Positions 43,573 through 52,732 of a DNA stretch of 64,000 nt are shown piece after piece; the stretch's first letter is position 1; each line of letters opens with the position of its first letter. The position numbers and the translations under genes were made by a program. The DNA lies in NCBI GenBank assembly GCA_963818685.1, contig CAWFTJ010000004.1, positions 248,001-312,000 of the forward strand, given 5' to 3'. Source of the DNA: CAJCJE01 sp963818685. GTDB lineage: Bacteria > Actinomycetota > Actinomycetes > Mycobacteriales > Pseudonocardiaceae. The notes beneath the pieces were generated by a model. It did not search any database. It was not told where the DNA came from and worked only from the letters and a program-made list of their open reading frames with translations.

Positions 43573-44649
43573 ATGAACACCTCGGACCCGGCAACCACCC
43601 CCGCGCGACGCGAGCGCGAGGCACCCGATCGGAACCTGGCGTTGGAGCTGGTTCGGGTCACCGAAGCAGCGGCGATGGCGGCCGGCCGCTGGGTCGGCCG
43701 AGGAGACAAGATCGGTGGGGACGGCGCCGCGGTGGACGCGATGCGCAAGCTCATCGGCACGGTCTCCATGCGCGGCGTTGTCGTGATCGGCGAGGGCGAG
43801 AAGGACAAGGCGCCGATGCTCTACAACGGCGAGCACGTCGGCAACGGTGACGGGCCGGACTGCGACGTGGCGGTCGACCCGATCGACGGGACCACGCTGA
43901 TGGCCAAGGGCATGCCGAACGCGATCGCGGTACTCGCGGCGACCGAACGCGGGGCCATGTTCGATCCGTCCGCCGTGTTCTACATGGAGAAGTTGGCGGT
44001 CGGGCCGGAGTGTGCCGACGTCATCGATCTGACCGCGCCGGTCGGCGAGAACATCCGGCGGGTGGCCAAGGCCAAGAGTAGCGACGTGTCCGACGTGACC
44101 GTGTGCATCCTGGACCGGCCCCGCCACGAGCAGCTCATCAAGGACGTGCGGCGGGCCGGGGCGCGGATCAAGTTCATCTCCGACGGTGATGTCGCAGGCG
44201 CGATCTCGGCTGCTCGGCCGGACACGGGCGTGGACCTGCTGGTCGGGATCGGCGGCACGCCGGAGGGGATCATCGCGGCGTGCGCGTTGAAGTGCATGGG
44301 CGGCGCCATCCAGGCCCGGTTGTGGCCGAAGGACGACGCGGAGCGGCGAAAGGCGCTGGACGCGGGCCATGATCTGGAGCGCGTGCTCGGTACAAATGAT
44401 CTCGTCACCGGTGACAATGCGTTCTTCTGCGCGACCGGTATCACCGACGGTGAATTGTTGCGTGGGGTGCGTTACCGCGCAGGAGGTTGCACCACCCAGT
44501 CTATTGTGATGCGTTCGAAATCGGGCACGCTGCGGATGATCGACGGCTTTCATCGGCTGACGAAACTCCGCGAATACTCGTCTGTCGATTTCGATCGGGC
44601 AGGTGAAACCCTCGGCCCGGACGACGACCCTGCGCCGCCCATGCCCTGA
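43573..44649 (+). CDS. glpX: Class II fructose-1,6-bisphosphatase
   Basis: 358-residue gluconeogenic phosphatase of the GlpX family, the only FBPase type in many actinobacteria. Metal-binding motifs are IGEGEKDKAPML (E74, E76) and DPIDGTTLMAKG (D102, D105); GIGGTPEG and the C-terminal RYRAGGCTTQSIVMRSKSGT are typical. ATG at 43573 follows CAGGAGG. fum lies 1.2 kb downstream as in mycobacteria. Confidence 0.95.
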   Translation: MNTSDPATTPARREREAPDRNLALELVRVTEAAAMAAGRWVGRGDKIGGDGAAVDAMRKLIGTVSMRGVVVIGEGEKDKAPMLYNGEHVGNGDGPDCDVAVDPIDGTTLMAKGMPNAIAVLAATERGAMFDPSAVFYMEKLAVGPECADVIDLTAPVGENIRRVAKAKSSDVSDVTVCILDRPRHEQLIKDVRRAGARIKFISDGDVAGAISAARPDTGVDLLVGIGGTPEGIIAACALKCMGGAIQARLWPKDDAERRKALDAGHDLERVLGTNDLVTGDNAFFCATGITDGELLRGVRYRAGGCTTQSIVMRSKSGTLRMIDGFHRLTKLREYSSVDFDRAGETLGPDDDPAPPMP

Positions 44650-44794
44650 GCGGGGCCGGAAAGCCGCTTGATCGTGACCTTTTCCGGAAACTTCTGGGGC
44701 AACCTTGGCCGGGACACCAACGTCATGATGGGTGATAACAACGAGACCGGCGCGGAGAGATCCAAGCCGGCCGGTTCCTGCTGAGGGGGAACTT

Positions 44795-45430
44795 GTGCGC
44801 CTGAAGAAAATCGTTTTGGGCCTGTCGGCAGTAGCCGCGGCGGCCGTGCTGGCCGCCTGCTCGTCCGGGTCGAACGCGAGCGGGGGGTCGCCGTCGCTGG
44901 CGGCGAACACGGGCACGTCGTCGGTGAGCCAGTCGAGCACGTCCGCCACGTCGACCACCACGGTCGCACCGACCACGACGACAACCACCACCACCACGAC
45001 CACGCAGCCGACGACCACGACCAAGCCGCCGGTGACGAAGACCAAGCCGAAGCCCACGACCCAGGCGGACGAGACCGCCGCCGAGGTGCCGTGCGCGATC
45101 ACAACGGGTGCCTGTGTCTCGCTGTCCGAGCACAAGGCGTGGCTGCTCAACGACGGCCAGATCGTGTACGGCCCGGTGCACGCCGAGGGCGGCCGCACCG
45201 GCTGGAGCACGCCGATCGGCACGTTCGCCGTGCAGTCCAAGGCCGAGCACTACGTGAGCAAGGAGTTCAACGCACCGATGCCGTTCGCGGTGTTCTTCCT
45301 GCCGGGCATCGCACTGCACGAGGGCTCCGCGTCCACGCCGTCGCACGGTTGCGTGCACCTGTCGGCGTCGGCCGCGCAGACCTTCTTCCACGACATGTCG
45401 AAGGGGGAAGCGGTGCAGATCGTGCACTGA
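44795..45430 (+). CDS. L,D-transpeptidase lipoprotein (YkuD fold)
   Basis: 211 residues. A lipobox LAAC (C22) is followed by a Thr/Pro/Lys linker (TTT runs, residues 45-85) that would span the wall. The YkuD domain covers 95-211 with GWSTPIGTFAV and the catalytic HGCVHLS (C186). Such enzymes form 3-3 cross-links in peptidoglycan or attach proteins to it. GTG at 44795 follows GAGGGGGA. It lies between glpX and fum, an addition to the mycobacterial order. The domain is compact and lacks the Ig-like modules of Ldt enzymes. Confidence 0.88.
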   Translation: MRLKKIVLGLSAVAAAAVLAACSSGSNASGGSPSLAANTGTSSVSQSSTSATSTTTVAPTTTTTTTTTTTQPTTTTKPPVTKTKPKPTTQADETAAEVPCAITTGACVSLSEHKAWLLNDGQIVYGPVHAEGGRTGWSTPIGTFAVQSKAEHYVSKEFNAPMPFAVFFLPGIALHEGSASTPSHGCVHLSASAAQTFFHDMSKGEAVQIVH

Positions 45431-45449
45431 CCGAGGCAATCGCACGACC

Positions 45450-45487
45450 CAGTGGGCCGGTTCACCCGATGGTGAGCCGGCCCACTG
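45450..45487. terminator. 17-bp hairpin, bidirectional terminator
   Basis: CAGTGGGCCGGTTCACC (45450-45466), loop CGAT, then its complement (45471-45487) with one G-U pair. It lies 20 bases after the transpeptidase stop and covers the last codons of the convergent DoxX gene. Confidence 0.8.
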
Positions 45488-45857
45488 CCACGAAGACGCA
45501 GATCAACAGGATGAGTGTGGTGGCACCGGCCTGCAACGGTTCGCGCAGCGACAGGTGTGATGCTGTGGCGCCGAGCATCACGATGACCAGGCCGAGCGCG
45601 GCGATCGGGGTGAGGACTTGGGCGATCCCGGTCAGCGGCTGCAGCAGCAGTCCGAGTACCGCGAGCAGTTCGCAGGCGGCGGTCATCCTGATCACCGGCA
45701 GCGGGAACGGCGCGACACCGGTCTGGCCGCTGGCGATCAACTTGTCCTTGGCCATGCTGATCTTCAGGACGGGGGCGGACCCGTTGAACGTGACGAGCCG
45801 ACGGTCCGGGTCCACACTGGGGATATGGCCGATGATCAGGAGTATCGGATCGAGCAC
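45462..45857 (-). CDS. DoxX-family protein, probably N-terminally truncated
   Basis: 131 residues. The C-terminal 95 residues match the last three transmembrane helices of DoxX-type proteins (PVIRMTAACELLAVLGLLLQ, LTPIAALGLVIVMLGATASH and a final helix). The first helix of the family is absent; the N-terminus (MLDPILLIIGHIPSVDPDRR) is encoded by sequence that overlaps the start of the divergent fum gene by 33 bases. An internal ATG at 45755 gives an even shorter protein. It may be a decaying gene cut back at its 5' end. Confidence 0.65.
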   Translation of the reverse strand: MLDPILLIIGHIPSVDPDRRLVTFNGSAPVLKISMAKDKLIASGQTGVAPFPLPVIRMTAACELLAVLGLLLQPLTGIAQVLTPIAALGLVIVMLGATASHLSLREPLQAGATTLILLICVFVAVGRLTIG

Positions 45858-47225
45858 GACACCATGGGCGAGGTCCGCGTGCCGGTCAATGCCTTGTGGC
45901 GGGCGCAGACGCAGCGGGCGGTGGAGAACTTCCCGATCTCCGGGCAGCGCCTACAGCGGTCACAGATCCGCGCGTTGGGCCTGCTCAAGGCGGCCGCCGC
46001 GCGGGTGAACCAGCGGCTGGGCATCCTGGACGCGGATCTGGCGCAGGCCATCGCATCGGCGGCGGAGGAGGTCGCTGCGGGCCACTACGACGACCAGTTC
46101 CCGATCGACGTGTTCCAGACCGGGTCGGGCACGTCGTCGAACATGAACGCCAACGAGGTCATCGCGACACTGGCCAGTCGCGCGCTTGGCCGCGAGGTGC
46201 ACCCGAACGACCATGTGAACGCGTCGCAGTCGTCCAACGACACCTTCCCGACGACCATTCACGTCGCCGCGACCGAAGCCGTGCTGACCGACGTGATCCC
46301 CGCACTGAACCACCTCGCCGAGACGATCGGGCAGCGCGCGGTGGACTGGGCCGACGTGGTCACGACCGGGCGCACGCATCTGATGGACGCCGTCCCGGTG
46401 ACCCTTGGCCAGCAGGCGGGTGCCTGGGAGGCGCAGGTCCGCTACGGCGTCGAGCGGCTGACCGGCGGCCTCTCCCGCCTTGGCGAGCTTCCGATCGGCG
46501 GCACCGCGGTCGGGTCGGGGCTGAACGCCCCAGAGGGGTTCGGCGCGGCCGTCGCCGAGGAACTCGCCGGCATGACGAACCTGCCGCTGACCGAGGCACG
46601 CAACCATTTCGAGGCGCAGGCCGCGCAGGACGCCGTTGTGGAGACCTCGGCGAATCTGCGCACGGTCGCGGTGAGCCTGAGCAAGATCGCCAACGACGTG
46701 CGCTGGCTCGGCTCCGGGCCGCGCACCGGCCTCGCCGAGTTGGCCCTGCCGGACCTCCAGCCGGGCTCGTCGATCATGCCGGGCAAGGTGAACCCGGTGA
46801 TCTGCGAGGCGACGTTGCAGGTGGTCGCGCAGGTCATCGGCAATGACGCGGCGGTGGCGTTCGCCGGGTCGCAGGGCAACTTCCAGCTCAACGTGAACCT
46901 GCCGGTGATCGCCCGCAACGTGTTGGAGTCGGCGCGGCTGATCGCTGCGGTGTCCCGGCTGCTCGCGGACAAGGTGTTCGCCGGCGTGACCGCGAACGTC
47001 GAGCGGGCCAGGGAGTACGCGGAGAGTTCGCCGTCGATCGTGACGCCGCTCAACCGCTACCTCGGCTACGAGGAGGCCGCGAAGGTCGCCAAGCAGGCCC
47101 TGAAGGAGCGCAAGACCATCCGTCAGGTGGTCGAGGAGCGCGGCTACGTCGAGGCCGGCAAGCTCACCACCGAACAGCTCGACTCGGCGCTGGACGTGCT
47201 GCGCATGGCGCGCGGCGGCCGATAA
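45825..47225 (+). CDS. fum: Class II fumarate hydratase
   Basis: 466-residue TCA-cycle enzyme converting fumarate to malate. Signature GSSIMPGKVNP is present, with TGSGTSSNMNANEV, the proton-donor region GRTHLMDAVPVTLGQ and NDHVNASQSSND. The class II tetrameric type is firm. ATG at 45825. It overlaps the 5' end of the truncated DoxX gene on the other strand. Confidence 0.95.
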   Translation: MADDQEYRIEHDTMGEVRVPVNALWRAQTQRAVENFPISGQRLQRSQIRALGLLKAAAARVNQRLGILDADLAQAIASAAEEVAAGHYDDQFPIDVFQTGSGTSSNMNANEVIATLASRALGREVHPNDHVNASQSSNDTFPTTIHVAATEAVLTDVIPALNHLAETIGQRAVDWADVVTTGRTHLMDAVPVTLGQQAGAWEAQVRYGVERLTGGLSRLGELPIGGTAVGSGLNAPEGFGAAVAEELAGMTNLPLTEARNHFEAQAAQDAVVETSANLRTVAVSLSKIANDVRWLGSGPRTGLAELALPDLQPGSSIMPGKVNPVICEATLQVVAQVIGNDAAVAFAGSQGNFQLNVNLPVIARNVLESARLIAAVSRLLADKVFAGVTANVERAREYAESSPSIVTPLNRYLGYEEAAKVAKQALKERKTIRQVVEERGYVEAGKLTTEQLDSALDVLRMARGGR

Positions 47226-47275
47226 GCGCTGCTGACGGGTCGCGAACTGTCAGGGTTGGGGGTGAGGATGGGCGG

Positions 47276-48799
47276 GTGCTACTCGCCGATGTCGTCGCCG
47301 CCTCCGCCACCGTCGCGGCTACTCGCTCACGGCTGGCCAAGGTGGACGCGCTGGCCGGCGTCCTGCGCGCGGCCGAATCCGCCGAGGTGCGCGCGGTCAC
47401 CGCGTTCGCCATCGGCCAGGCGTTGCAGGGCCGGATCGGGACGGGTTACCGCACCGTGGTCGGCCTGGAGATCGCGCCAGCCGACTTCGCGTCGCTGACG
47501 GTTGCCGAGGTCGACGACCTGTTGGGACGGATCAGCAGGACCAGCGGGGCCGGGTCGACCGCGAAACGCGCCGAGTTGCTGACCGAGTTGTTCGGTCGGG
47601 CGACAAAGGCCGAGCAGGACTTTCTGATCCGGCTCCTGGTCGGCGAGTTGCGCCAGGGCGCGCTGGAGGGCGTGCTGCTTGACGCGGTGGCGCGTGCGGC
47701 CGACGTGCCCGGTGAGACGGTGCGGCGGGCGTTCATGCTGTCCGGTTCGCTGCCGGAGACGGCCGCGACCGCGCTGGCCGGCGGCGCGGAGGCGCTCGGG
47801 AAGTTCCGGCTGACGTTGGGCACGCCGCTCAAGCCGATGCTGGCCTCGCCAGCCGAATCGCTCGGCGACGCCATCGCCGAGCTGGGCCAGGTGCGTGTCG
47901 AGTACAAATTGGACGGTGCGCGGATTCAGGTGCACCGGGACGGCGACGAGGTGCACATCTACACCAGGACGCTGCGTGAGATCACCAGCAGCGTGCCGGA
48001 ACTGGTCGAGCTGGCTCTCGGCCTCCCCTGCCGCAGCGTCGTCCTTGATGGCGAAACGTTGGCCCTCAACGACGACGGCAGGCCGCGACCGTTCCAGGAG
48101 ACGATGAGCCGCTTCGGCGCGAGCAGCGAGCGTGAGGTGCTGCTGCACCCGTACTTCTTCGACTGCCTGCACCTGGACGGCGTCGACCTGCTGGACGAGC
48201 CGCTGGCCACGCGACGCGAGGCGCTTGGCCGGGTGGCCGGGCAGTACGTGATTCCTGGCGAGGTGACCGAGGACGTGTCGGCCGCCGAGACGCTGTTGGC
48301 CGACGCGCTGGCCGCGGGTCACGAGGGGGTCGTTGTGAAGTCGCTCGACTCGCCGTACGCGGCTGGCCGGCGCGGAAAGGCGTGGCAGAAGGTCAAGCCG
48401 GTGCACACGCTGGATCTGGTGGTGCTCGGTGCGGAATGGGGGCACGGTCGGCGTACCGGGTTCCTGTCCAACCTGCACCTCGGCGCGCGGGCCACCGACG
48501 AGGACGACGAGTTCGTGATGGTAGGCAAGACGTTCAAGGGCATGACCGACGAACTGTTGGCCTGGCAGACCGAGGAGTTCCCGAAACACGAGCTGCGCAG
48601 CACGGACTGGGTCATGTTCCTGCGGCCGGAACTGGTTGTGGAGATCGAACTGGACGGCGTGCAGGTCAGCCCGCGCTACCCGGGCGGCGTGGCGCTGCGG
48701 TTCGCGCGGGTGTTGCGGTACCGACCGGACAAGGACCCAGCCGACGCCGACACGATCGACGCGGTTCGCGCCCTGCTCCCGACGAAGAAAACCGATTAG
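47276..48799 (+). CDS. ligB: ATP-dependent DNA ligase LigB
   Basis: 507-residue ligase. The N-terminal DNA-binding domain covers 1-200. The adenylated lysine is in EYKLDGARI (about K211), with later motifs RTLREIT, LDGETLALND, FDCLHLDG, GHEGVVVKSLDSPY and the OB-fold motif VMFLRPELVVEIELD. It matches the LigB class by overall layout rather than LigC or LigD. GTG at 47276. The stop codon overlaps the end of a poxB remnant on the other strand. Confidence 0.93.
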   Translation: MLLADVVAASATVAATRSRLAKVDALAGVLRAAESAEVRAVTAFAIGQALQGRIGTGYRTVVGLEIAPADFASLTVAEVDDLLGRISRTSGAGSTAKRAELLTELFGRATKAEQDFLIRLLVGELRQGALEGVLLDAVARAADVPGETVRRAFMLSGSLPETAATALAGGAEALGKFRLTLGTPLKPMLASPAESLGDAIAELGQVRVEYKLDGARIQVHRDGDEVHIYTRTLREITSSVPELVELALGLPCRSVVLDGETLALNDDGRPRPFQETMSRFGASSEREVLLHPYFFDCLHLDGVDLLDEPLATRREALGRVAGQYVIPGEVTEDVSAAETLLADALAAGHEGVVVKSLDSPYAAGRRGKAWQKVKPVHTLDLVVLGAEWGHGRRTGFLSNLHLGARATDEDDEFVMVGKTFKGMTDELLAWQTEEFPKHELRSTDWVMFLRPELVVEIELDGVQVSPRYPGGVALRFARVLRYRPDKDPADADTIDAVRALLPTKKTD

Positions 48800-49026
48800 C
48801 GCGGGATGTTGCGCAGGTTGCCGCGCGCCAGGTCGAGCATCCGGCCGACGCCGCCCTCCAGCACGACCTTGCCTGCGGCGAGCGCGAAACCCTTCACCTG
48901 AGCCGCGGTGATGTGCGGCGGCACGGACAGCGCGTTCGGGTCGGTGACCACGTCGACCAGCACGGAACCCTGGTGCGCCAACGCCTCCTGGAGTCCGCTT
49001 CGGACCGTCTCAGCAGGGCGAGCACT
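48796..49026 (-). pseudogene. 3' remnant of a poxB-type pyruvate dehydrogenase (quinone) gene
   Basis: About 75 codons encode the C-terminus of a thiamine-diphosphate pyruvate oxidase: LQEALAHQGSVLVDVVTDPN, ALSVPPHITAAQVKGFALA and LDLARGNLRNIPR just before the stop. This is the conserved C-terminal membrane-binding tail of PoxB proteins. Upstream the frame meets TAG at 49027-49029, and none of the other 500 residues of PoxB is present. The rest was lost, marking a rearrangement boundary between the core region and the SARP/ESX region. Confidence 0.8.
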
Positions 49027-49182
49027 CTACCAGTTGCTGCGCACGGTGAACCCCACCGGCGACGCCACGAGGCCGCACTGCGGGCAGCAGCCGGTAGCGG
49101 ACGCCAAGTCCATCCGGTGGCCGGACACCATCTGAATTGGAGGAAGCATCGACGAGCCCGGCAGCACCTGCTCTGCACACAT
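49027..49182 (-). CDS. 51-residue cysteine-containing peptide coupled to the SARP gene
   Basis: The ATG at 49182 lies 2 bases after the SARP stop (TGATCATG), so it would be read by reinitiating ribosomes. The peptide has a Met-rich first half and ends with a cysteine cluster: ATGCCPQCGLVASPVGFTVR followed by SNW. About 86 percent of third positions are G or C, as in real genes here. C32, C33 and C36 could bind metal or be substrates of modification. No homologue recognised and no modifying enzyme is adjacent. It may also be a chance extension into the poxB remnant, with which it shares a frame. Confidence 0.45.
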   Translation of the reverse strand: MCAEQVLPGSSMLPPIQMVSGHRMDLASATGCCPQCGLVASPVGFTVRSNW

Positions 49183-49184
49183 GA

Positions 49185-52031
49185 TCACCAACGGTCGCCG
49201 TCCGCCTGGTCGCAGAGCTGGCTTGCCGTGTCCACCGGCTCGTGGCTTCGGTGCGACGAAGCGGCCGCGGAGGCCGTGACCAGGGCGCGCAGCTCTACCG
49301 TGTCCGCAAGGTTCTGCCCGGCCAGCCGGTCGATCGCCTGCCGCCAGCAGGCCCGTGCCTGCTCCGGGCGGTCCAGATCGGCCAGGGCGTGACCGAGCAC
49401 GCCCAGCCAGGCGCCCACCCCTGTCTCGGGCCGGGACCAGTCGAAGATCCCGCCCGGCAGCCATGCGGTCTCACCTGGCACCGGCTGTTTCGTGGCGAAC
49501 CACAACTGGATGGTCTCGGTGCGCATTTCGCTGGCCCGTTCCGTGTCCCCACGCAAGTCGGCGACCTGGGCGAACACGTGTGCGGCATACGCCTCGGCGT
49601 GCGGTGCGGCCTGCGCGCGGGCCCGCTCCCTGGCCTGTGCGCACAGGTCGTAGGCCCGGTCGAACTCCCCGCACAGGGCCAGGATCCGGCCCAGTCCGCT
49701 GGTCGCGATCACCGTACCGTGGACGTCGCCGATCTCCGCGCAGTCCGCCAAGGCTGCCGTGTAGGCGACCCGAGCCTCGTCAAGGCGGCTCTCCAGCGTG
49801 GCCGCGATGGCGGCCAGGACGTGCAGCTGCGCCGTGGCTCGCGGATTTTGGGCCGGGTACTGCGCGCGGATGCGCACCAGAGCGGAGTCCAGCCTGCGGT
49901 GCTGCTGTTGGGTGAGCATGGACATGCCGGCCTTGGGCTGCGGCTGCCGCACCTCGCCGCACAACATCGCCGCCGCGGTCTCCGCCAGCCCGGCGATGGA
50001 CTCCAGCTCGACCGCGAGTACCAGCTGGTAGAGCGCGCCGACCACCGGTTCGGGCGCGGCAGGCTGAGCCAGCCAGGTGCGCATCGCGGACATGTCGGCC
50101 AGCGGTAGGCCGAGATAGCTGACCTCGGCCAGTGACATCGGCACCGCGCCGATGCTCAGCCCGCAGGCGATCGTGGTCAGCGCGACGGTCATGTGGAAGT
50201 CCACCAGCCGGCTCTGCGCGGCGGTCAGGTCCGCCGGTGCGGTGGGCGGGGTGTGCTCTCGGGCGAACACCCGCAACAGGTCGTGTTGCCGGTACCGACC
50301 TGCCCCGGCCGACTGGAGCAGGCTGAGATCGACGAGGCGCTCGCACAGCCGCTCGGCCGTGCGCGGCGAGCGATCCAGCATGGCCCCGGCCGAGTACCGG
50401 GAGAACCCGTCCGGCAGGGACACCGACAACAGTCGGAAGGCGCGGGCCAGGTCCGGGTCCAGCTGGTCGTAACCGAGCCGGAAGGTGCTGCCGACGGCGA
50501 CATCGCCGATCCGCAGTTCTTCCAGCCGCTCGCGCTGGTCGGCGAGCCGTTCGGCGAGCACGCCCAGTGTCCAGTTCGGTCGGGCGGCCAGCCGGGAGGC
50601 GCTGATCCGCACCGCGAGCGGCAACCGTGCGCAGGCCCGCACGACCGCGCGGGCCGCCTGCGGCTCCGCGGCCACGGCAGGCTGGCCGACGATCCTGCCG
50701 AGCAGCTCCAGTGCCTCGGTCATGGTGAACTCGGTCAGCTCGCACCGGCGTATTCCCGGCAGGCTGGTGAGCTTCGCCCGGCTGGTGATCAGCACCGCGC
50801 ACCCGGTCGACCCGGGTAGCAGCGGCCGCACCTGTCTGGTGTCCCGAGCGTTGTCCAACACCATCAGCACCTTGCGGCCGGCCAGGACTGAGCGCAGCAG
50901 CGCGGCCCGCTCGTCCAACTCGTCCGGGATGGTGGCGCTCGGCACACCGAGCGCACGCAGGAACGAGCCAAGAACCGTTTCAGGATAGGCCGGCTGCCCG
51001 TCGAGTCCGTGCAGGTCGGCGTAGAGCTGGCCGTCCGGGAAATGCCCGGCCAGCTGATGCGCGATCCGCACCGCGACCGCCGTCTTGCCCACTCCGCCCA
51101 GTCCGCTGATGACCCAGACCGGCAGCGCGTCGTGGGCTTCGCGCAACCCGGCGGACACCTGCTCGACCACCTCCTCGCGGCCGGTGAAGTCGGCGACCGC
51201 GGCCGGCAGCTGGTTGGGCGTCGGCCTGCGCTGCCTCGGCACCACCACCCGGTTCGGCCCCTGCGCGGCGTCGAGCGCGTCGTCGCCGGCCAGTATGCGG
51301 CGCTGAAGCTCACGCAGTGCCGGACCGGGTTCCACCCCCAGCTCGGAGATCAGCCGGCGCCGGCCCTCGGCGAACGCATCGAGCGCCGTGGTCTGCTGGC
51401 CGCAGCGGTAGAGCGCGAGCATGCGCAGCTCCAGCAGCCGTTCCCGGAGCGGATGTTCGGCGACCAGCCCACCCAGCTCCGCCACCACCGTGGTGTGCAG
51501 GCCGGCCTTGAGCTCGACGTCGAGCCGGTCCTCCAGCACGATCAGCCGCCGCTCGATCAGCCGCGCCCGCTGCGCGTGTGCGTACGGACCTGGCACTCCG
51601 GCCAGGGGTTCGCCGGTGTAGAGGGCCAACGCCTGACGCAACAGTTCGGCGCAGGCGAGCAGATCGTTGCCGTCACGGTGGTGGCGCGCCTCGCTGACCT
51701 GCTGCTCGAATCGCCTGGCATCCAACGCGTCCGCCGTGGCCTCCAGGAGGTAGCCGCCACCCACCGACCGCAGCGTGCGCGGACTCGCCGGATCGGGTTC
51801 CGTGGCTCGTCGAATCCGGTAGATGTAGTTGCGCACCGCGCCGATCGCCCGCCCCGGTACTCGCTCGCCCCAGACGCCGTCCACCAGCTCGGTCGGTGAG
51901 ACCACGTGGCCGCCGGCCAACAGCAGCATGGCCAGCACGGCCTGCTGTCGCGGCTGGCCGACCTCGATGACGGCATCCCCGCGTCGTGCTCGGACCGGGC
52001 CGAGCACCTGAAAGTGCATGTCGTGCGGCAC
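49185..52031 (-). CDS. AfsR/SARP-family transcriptional activator with NB-ARC and TPR-like domains
   Basis: 948 residues. An OmpR-like winged helix (1-100, VLGPVRARRGD and WGERVPGRAIGAVRNYIYRI) is followed by a bacterial transcriptional activation domain (105-255), an NB-ARC ATPase with P-loop GLGGVGKTAVAVRIA near residue 310 and VLDNARDTRQVRPLLP, a winged-helix segment, and a helical TPR-like C-terminus. SARPs bind heptamer direct repeats with an 11-base period; such a pair lies 108 bases upstream of its own start, facing the ESX cluster. GTG at 52031 or ATG at 52019 are both possible starts. Confidence 0.92.
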   Translation of the reverse strand: MPHDMHFQVLGPVRARRGDAVIEVGQPRQQAVLAMLLLAGGHVVSPTELVDGVWGERVPGRAIGAVRNYIYRIRRATEPDPASPRTLRSVGGGYLLEATADALDARRFEQQVSEARHHRDGNDLLACAELLRQALALYTGEPLAGVPGPYAHAQRARLIERRLIVLEDRLDVELKAGLHTTVVAELGGLVAEHPLRERLLELRMLALYRCGQQTTALDAFAEGRRRLISELGVEPGPALRELQRRILAGDDALDAAQGPNRVVVPRQRRPTPNQLPAAVADFTGREEVVEQVSAGLREAHDALPVWVISGLGGVGKTAVAVRIAHQLAGHFPDGQLYADLHGLDGQPAYPETVLGSFLRALGVPSATIPDELDERAALLRSVLAGRKVLMVLDNARDTRQVRPLLPGSTGCAVLITSRAKLTSLPGIRRCELTEFTMTEALELLGRIVGQPAVAAEPQAARAVVRACARLPLAVRISASRLAARPNWTLGVLAERLADQRERLEELRIGDVAVGSTFRLGYDQLDPDLARAFRLLSVSLPDGFSRYSAGAMLDRSPRTAERLCERLVDLSLLQSAGAGRYRQHDLLRVFAREHTPPTAPADLTAAQSRLVDFHMTVALTTIACGLSIGAVPMSLAEVSYLGLPLADMSAMRTWLAQPAAPEPVVGALYQLVLAVELESIAGLAETAAAMLCGEVRQPQPKAGMSMLTQQQHRRLDSALVRIRAQYPAQNPRATAQLHVLAAIAATLESRLDEARVAYTAALADCAEIGDVHGTVIATSGLGRILALCGEFDRAYDLCAQARERARAQAAPHAEAYAAHVFAQVADLRGDTERASEMRTETIQLWFATKQPVPGETAWLPGGIFDWSRPETGVGAWLGVLGHALADLDRPEQARACWRQAIDRLAGQNLADTVELRALVTASAAASSHRSHEPVDTASQLCDQADGDRW

Positions 52032-52138
52032 CAGACCCCCGATGAGTGCGGTAGAGACCTCATCCCAGTTCCCCCGGGCTCGCCCTGATGTCTATACCAA
52101 GCCCCGGCCAGGCCGCCCACCAGCCCGGTTGACGCATG

Positions 52139-52155
52139 TCGATCAGGTGTCGATC
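52139..52155. promoter_or_regulatory. Candidate SARP operator
   Basis: TCGATCA at 52139 and TCGATCG at 52150 are direct heptamer-like repeats with an 11-base period, the spacing used by SARP regulators. They lie between the divergent SARP gene and the ESX substrate cluster, with a weak TACCGA box about 15 bases after them on the plus strand. Confidence 0.5.
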
Positions 52156-52212
52156 GGATGCTGAACCGCATACCGAAGTATGTTCAGTCGCGTTGTGACG
52201 TGGCGTGGAGCC

Positions 52213-52692
52213 ATGTCCTTTTCGAGCTGGCTGGAGTGGTGCGGACCCGTGACCGGGCAATCGGACGCCGCGTCTGTGGACGTGGCAGACAATCAGGCCG
52301 CTAGCCGAGACTTCACCGAGCTGCGTACCGCCGTCACCAATGTCGCCCAGCTGGGCGCGGACGTCCGGTCCGGTAAGGTCGTGCTCGATCCGGCGACAGG
52401 GGCCAAGCTGCTGGCCACGTTGCAGCAGCACTCGGTCGACGTGGGTGAATGGTCCGCGAGTACCCAGACCATCTCCCGTACTCTGCCGATGGGTAACAAT
52501 CCAATCGGGGCCGCGATGTCGGCGAAGTTCACCGGCAGGGTCGAAGGGGACCCCAAAGCACTGGTCACCGTGATCAGCATGTACCACGACGCGGTGAACT
52601 CCGCCTGCCAGGCGATCAGCCAGGCGATGGCGCAGTACGCGGACAACGAAGACGCCATATCGAGCGCGATGCGCCGGACCGAAACAACCTGA
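52213..52692 (+). CDS. PE/EspC-like ESX substrate candidate
   Basis: 159 residues counted from the ATG at 52213; in-frame starts at 52180 and 52195 are possible and none has a good ribosome-binding site. Two helical regions (DFTELRTAVTNVAQLGADVR and LVTVISMYHDAVNSACQAIS) are followed by QYADNEDA, where Y142 to E146 is a YxxxD/E export signal of type VII substrates. It precedes a PPE-like gene as PE genes precede PPE genes. The family itself is not recognised. First gene of the cluster opposite the SARP regulator. Confidence 0.62.
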   Translation: MSFSSWLEWCGPVTGQSDAASVDVADNQAASRDFTELRTAVTNVAQLGADVRSGKVVLDPATGAKLLATLQQHSVDVGEWSASTQTISRTLPMGNNPIGAAMSAKFTGRVEGDPKALVTVISMYHDAVNSACQAISQAMAQYADNEDAISSAMRRTETT

Positions 52693-52732
52693 CCAGCTGA
52701 CTATCTGATCGAGGCGGGGGAGCTGCTCAGCG

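Noticed and set aside
48796..48981. The 61-codon PoxB-like frame as a functional small protein
   Set aside because: It is exactly the C-terminal tail of a 570-residue enzyme, with no start signal and an in-frame stop just upstream.
49027..49464. A 145-codon frame covering the 3' end of the SARP gene
   Set aside because: Its first two thirds are an out-of-frame shadow of the SARP gene; only the part from 49182 is kept as a candidate peptide gene.
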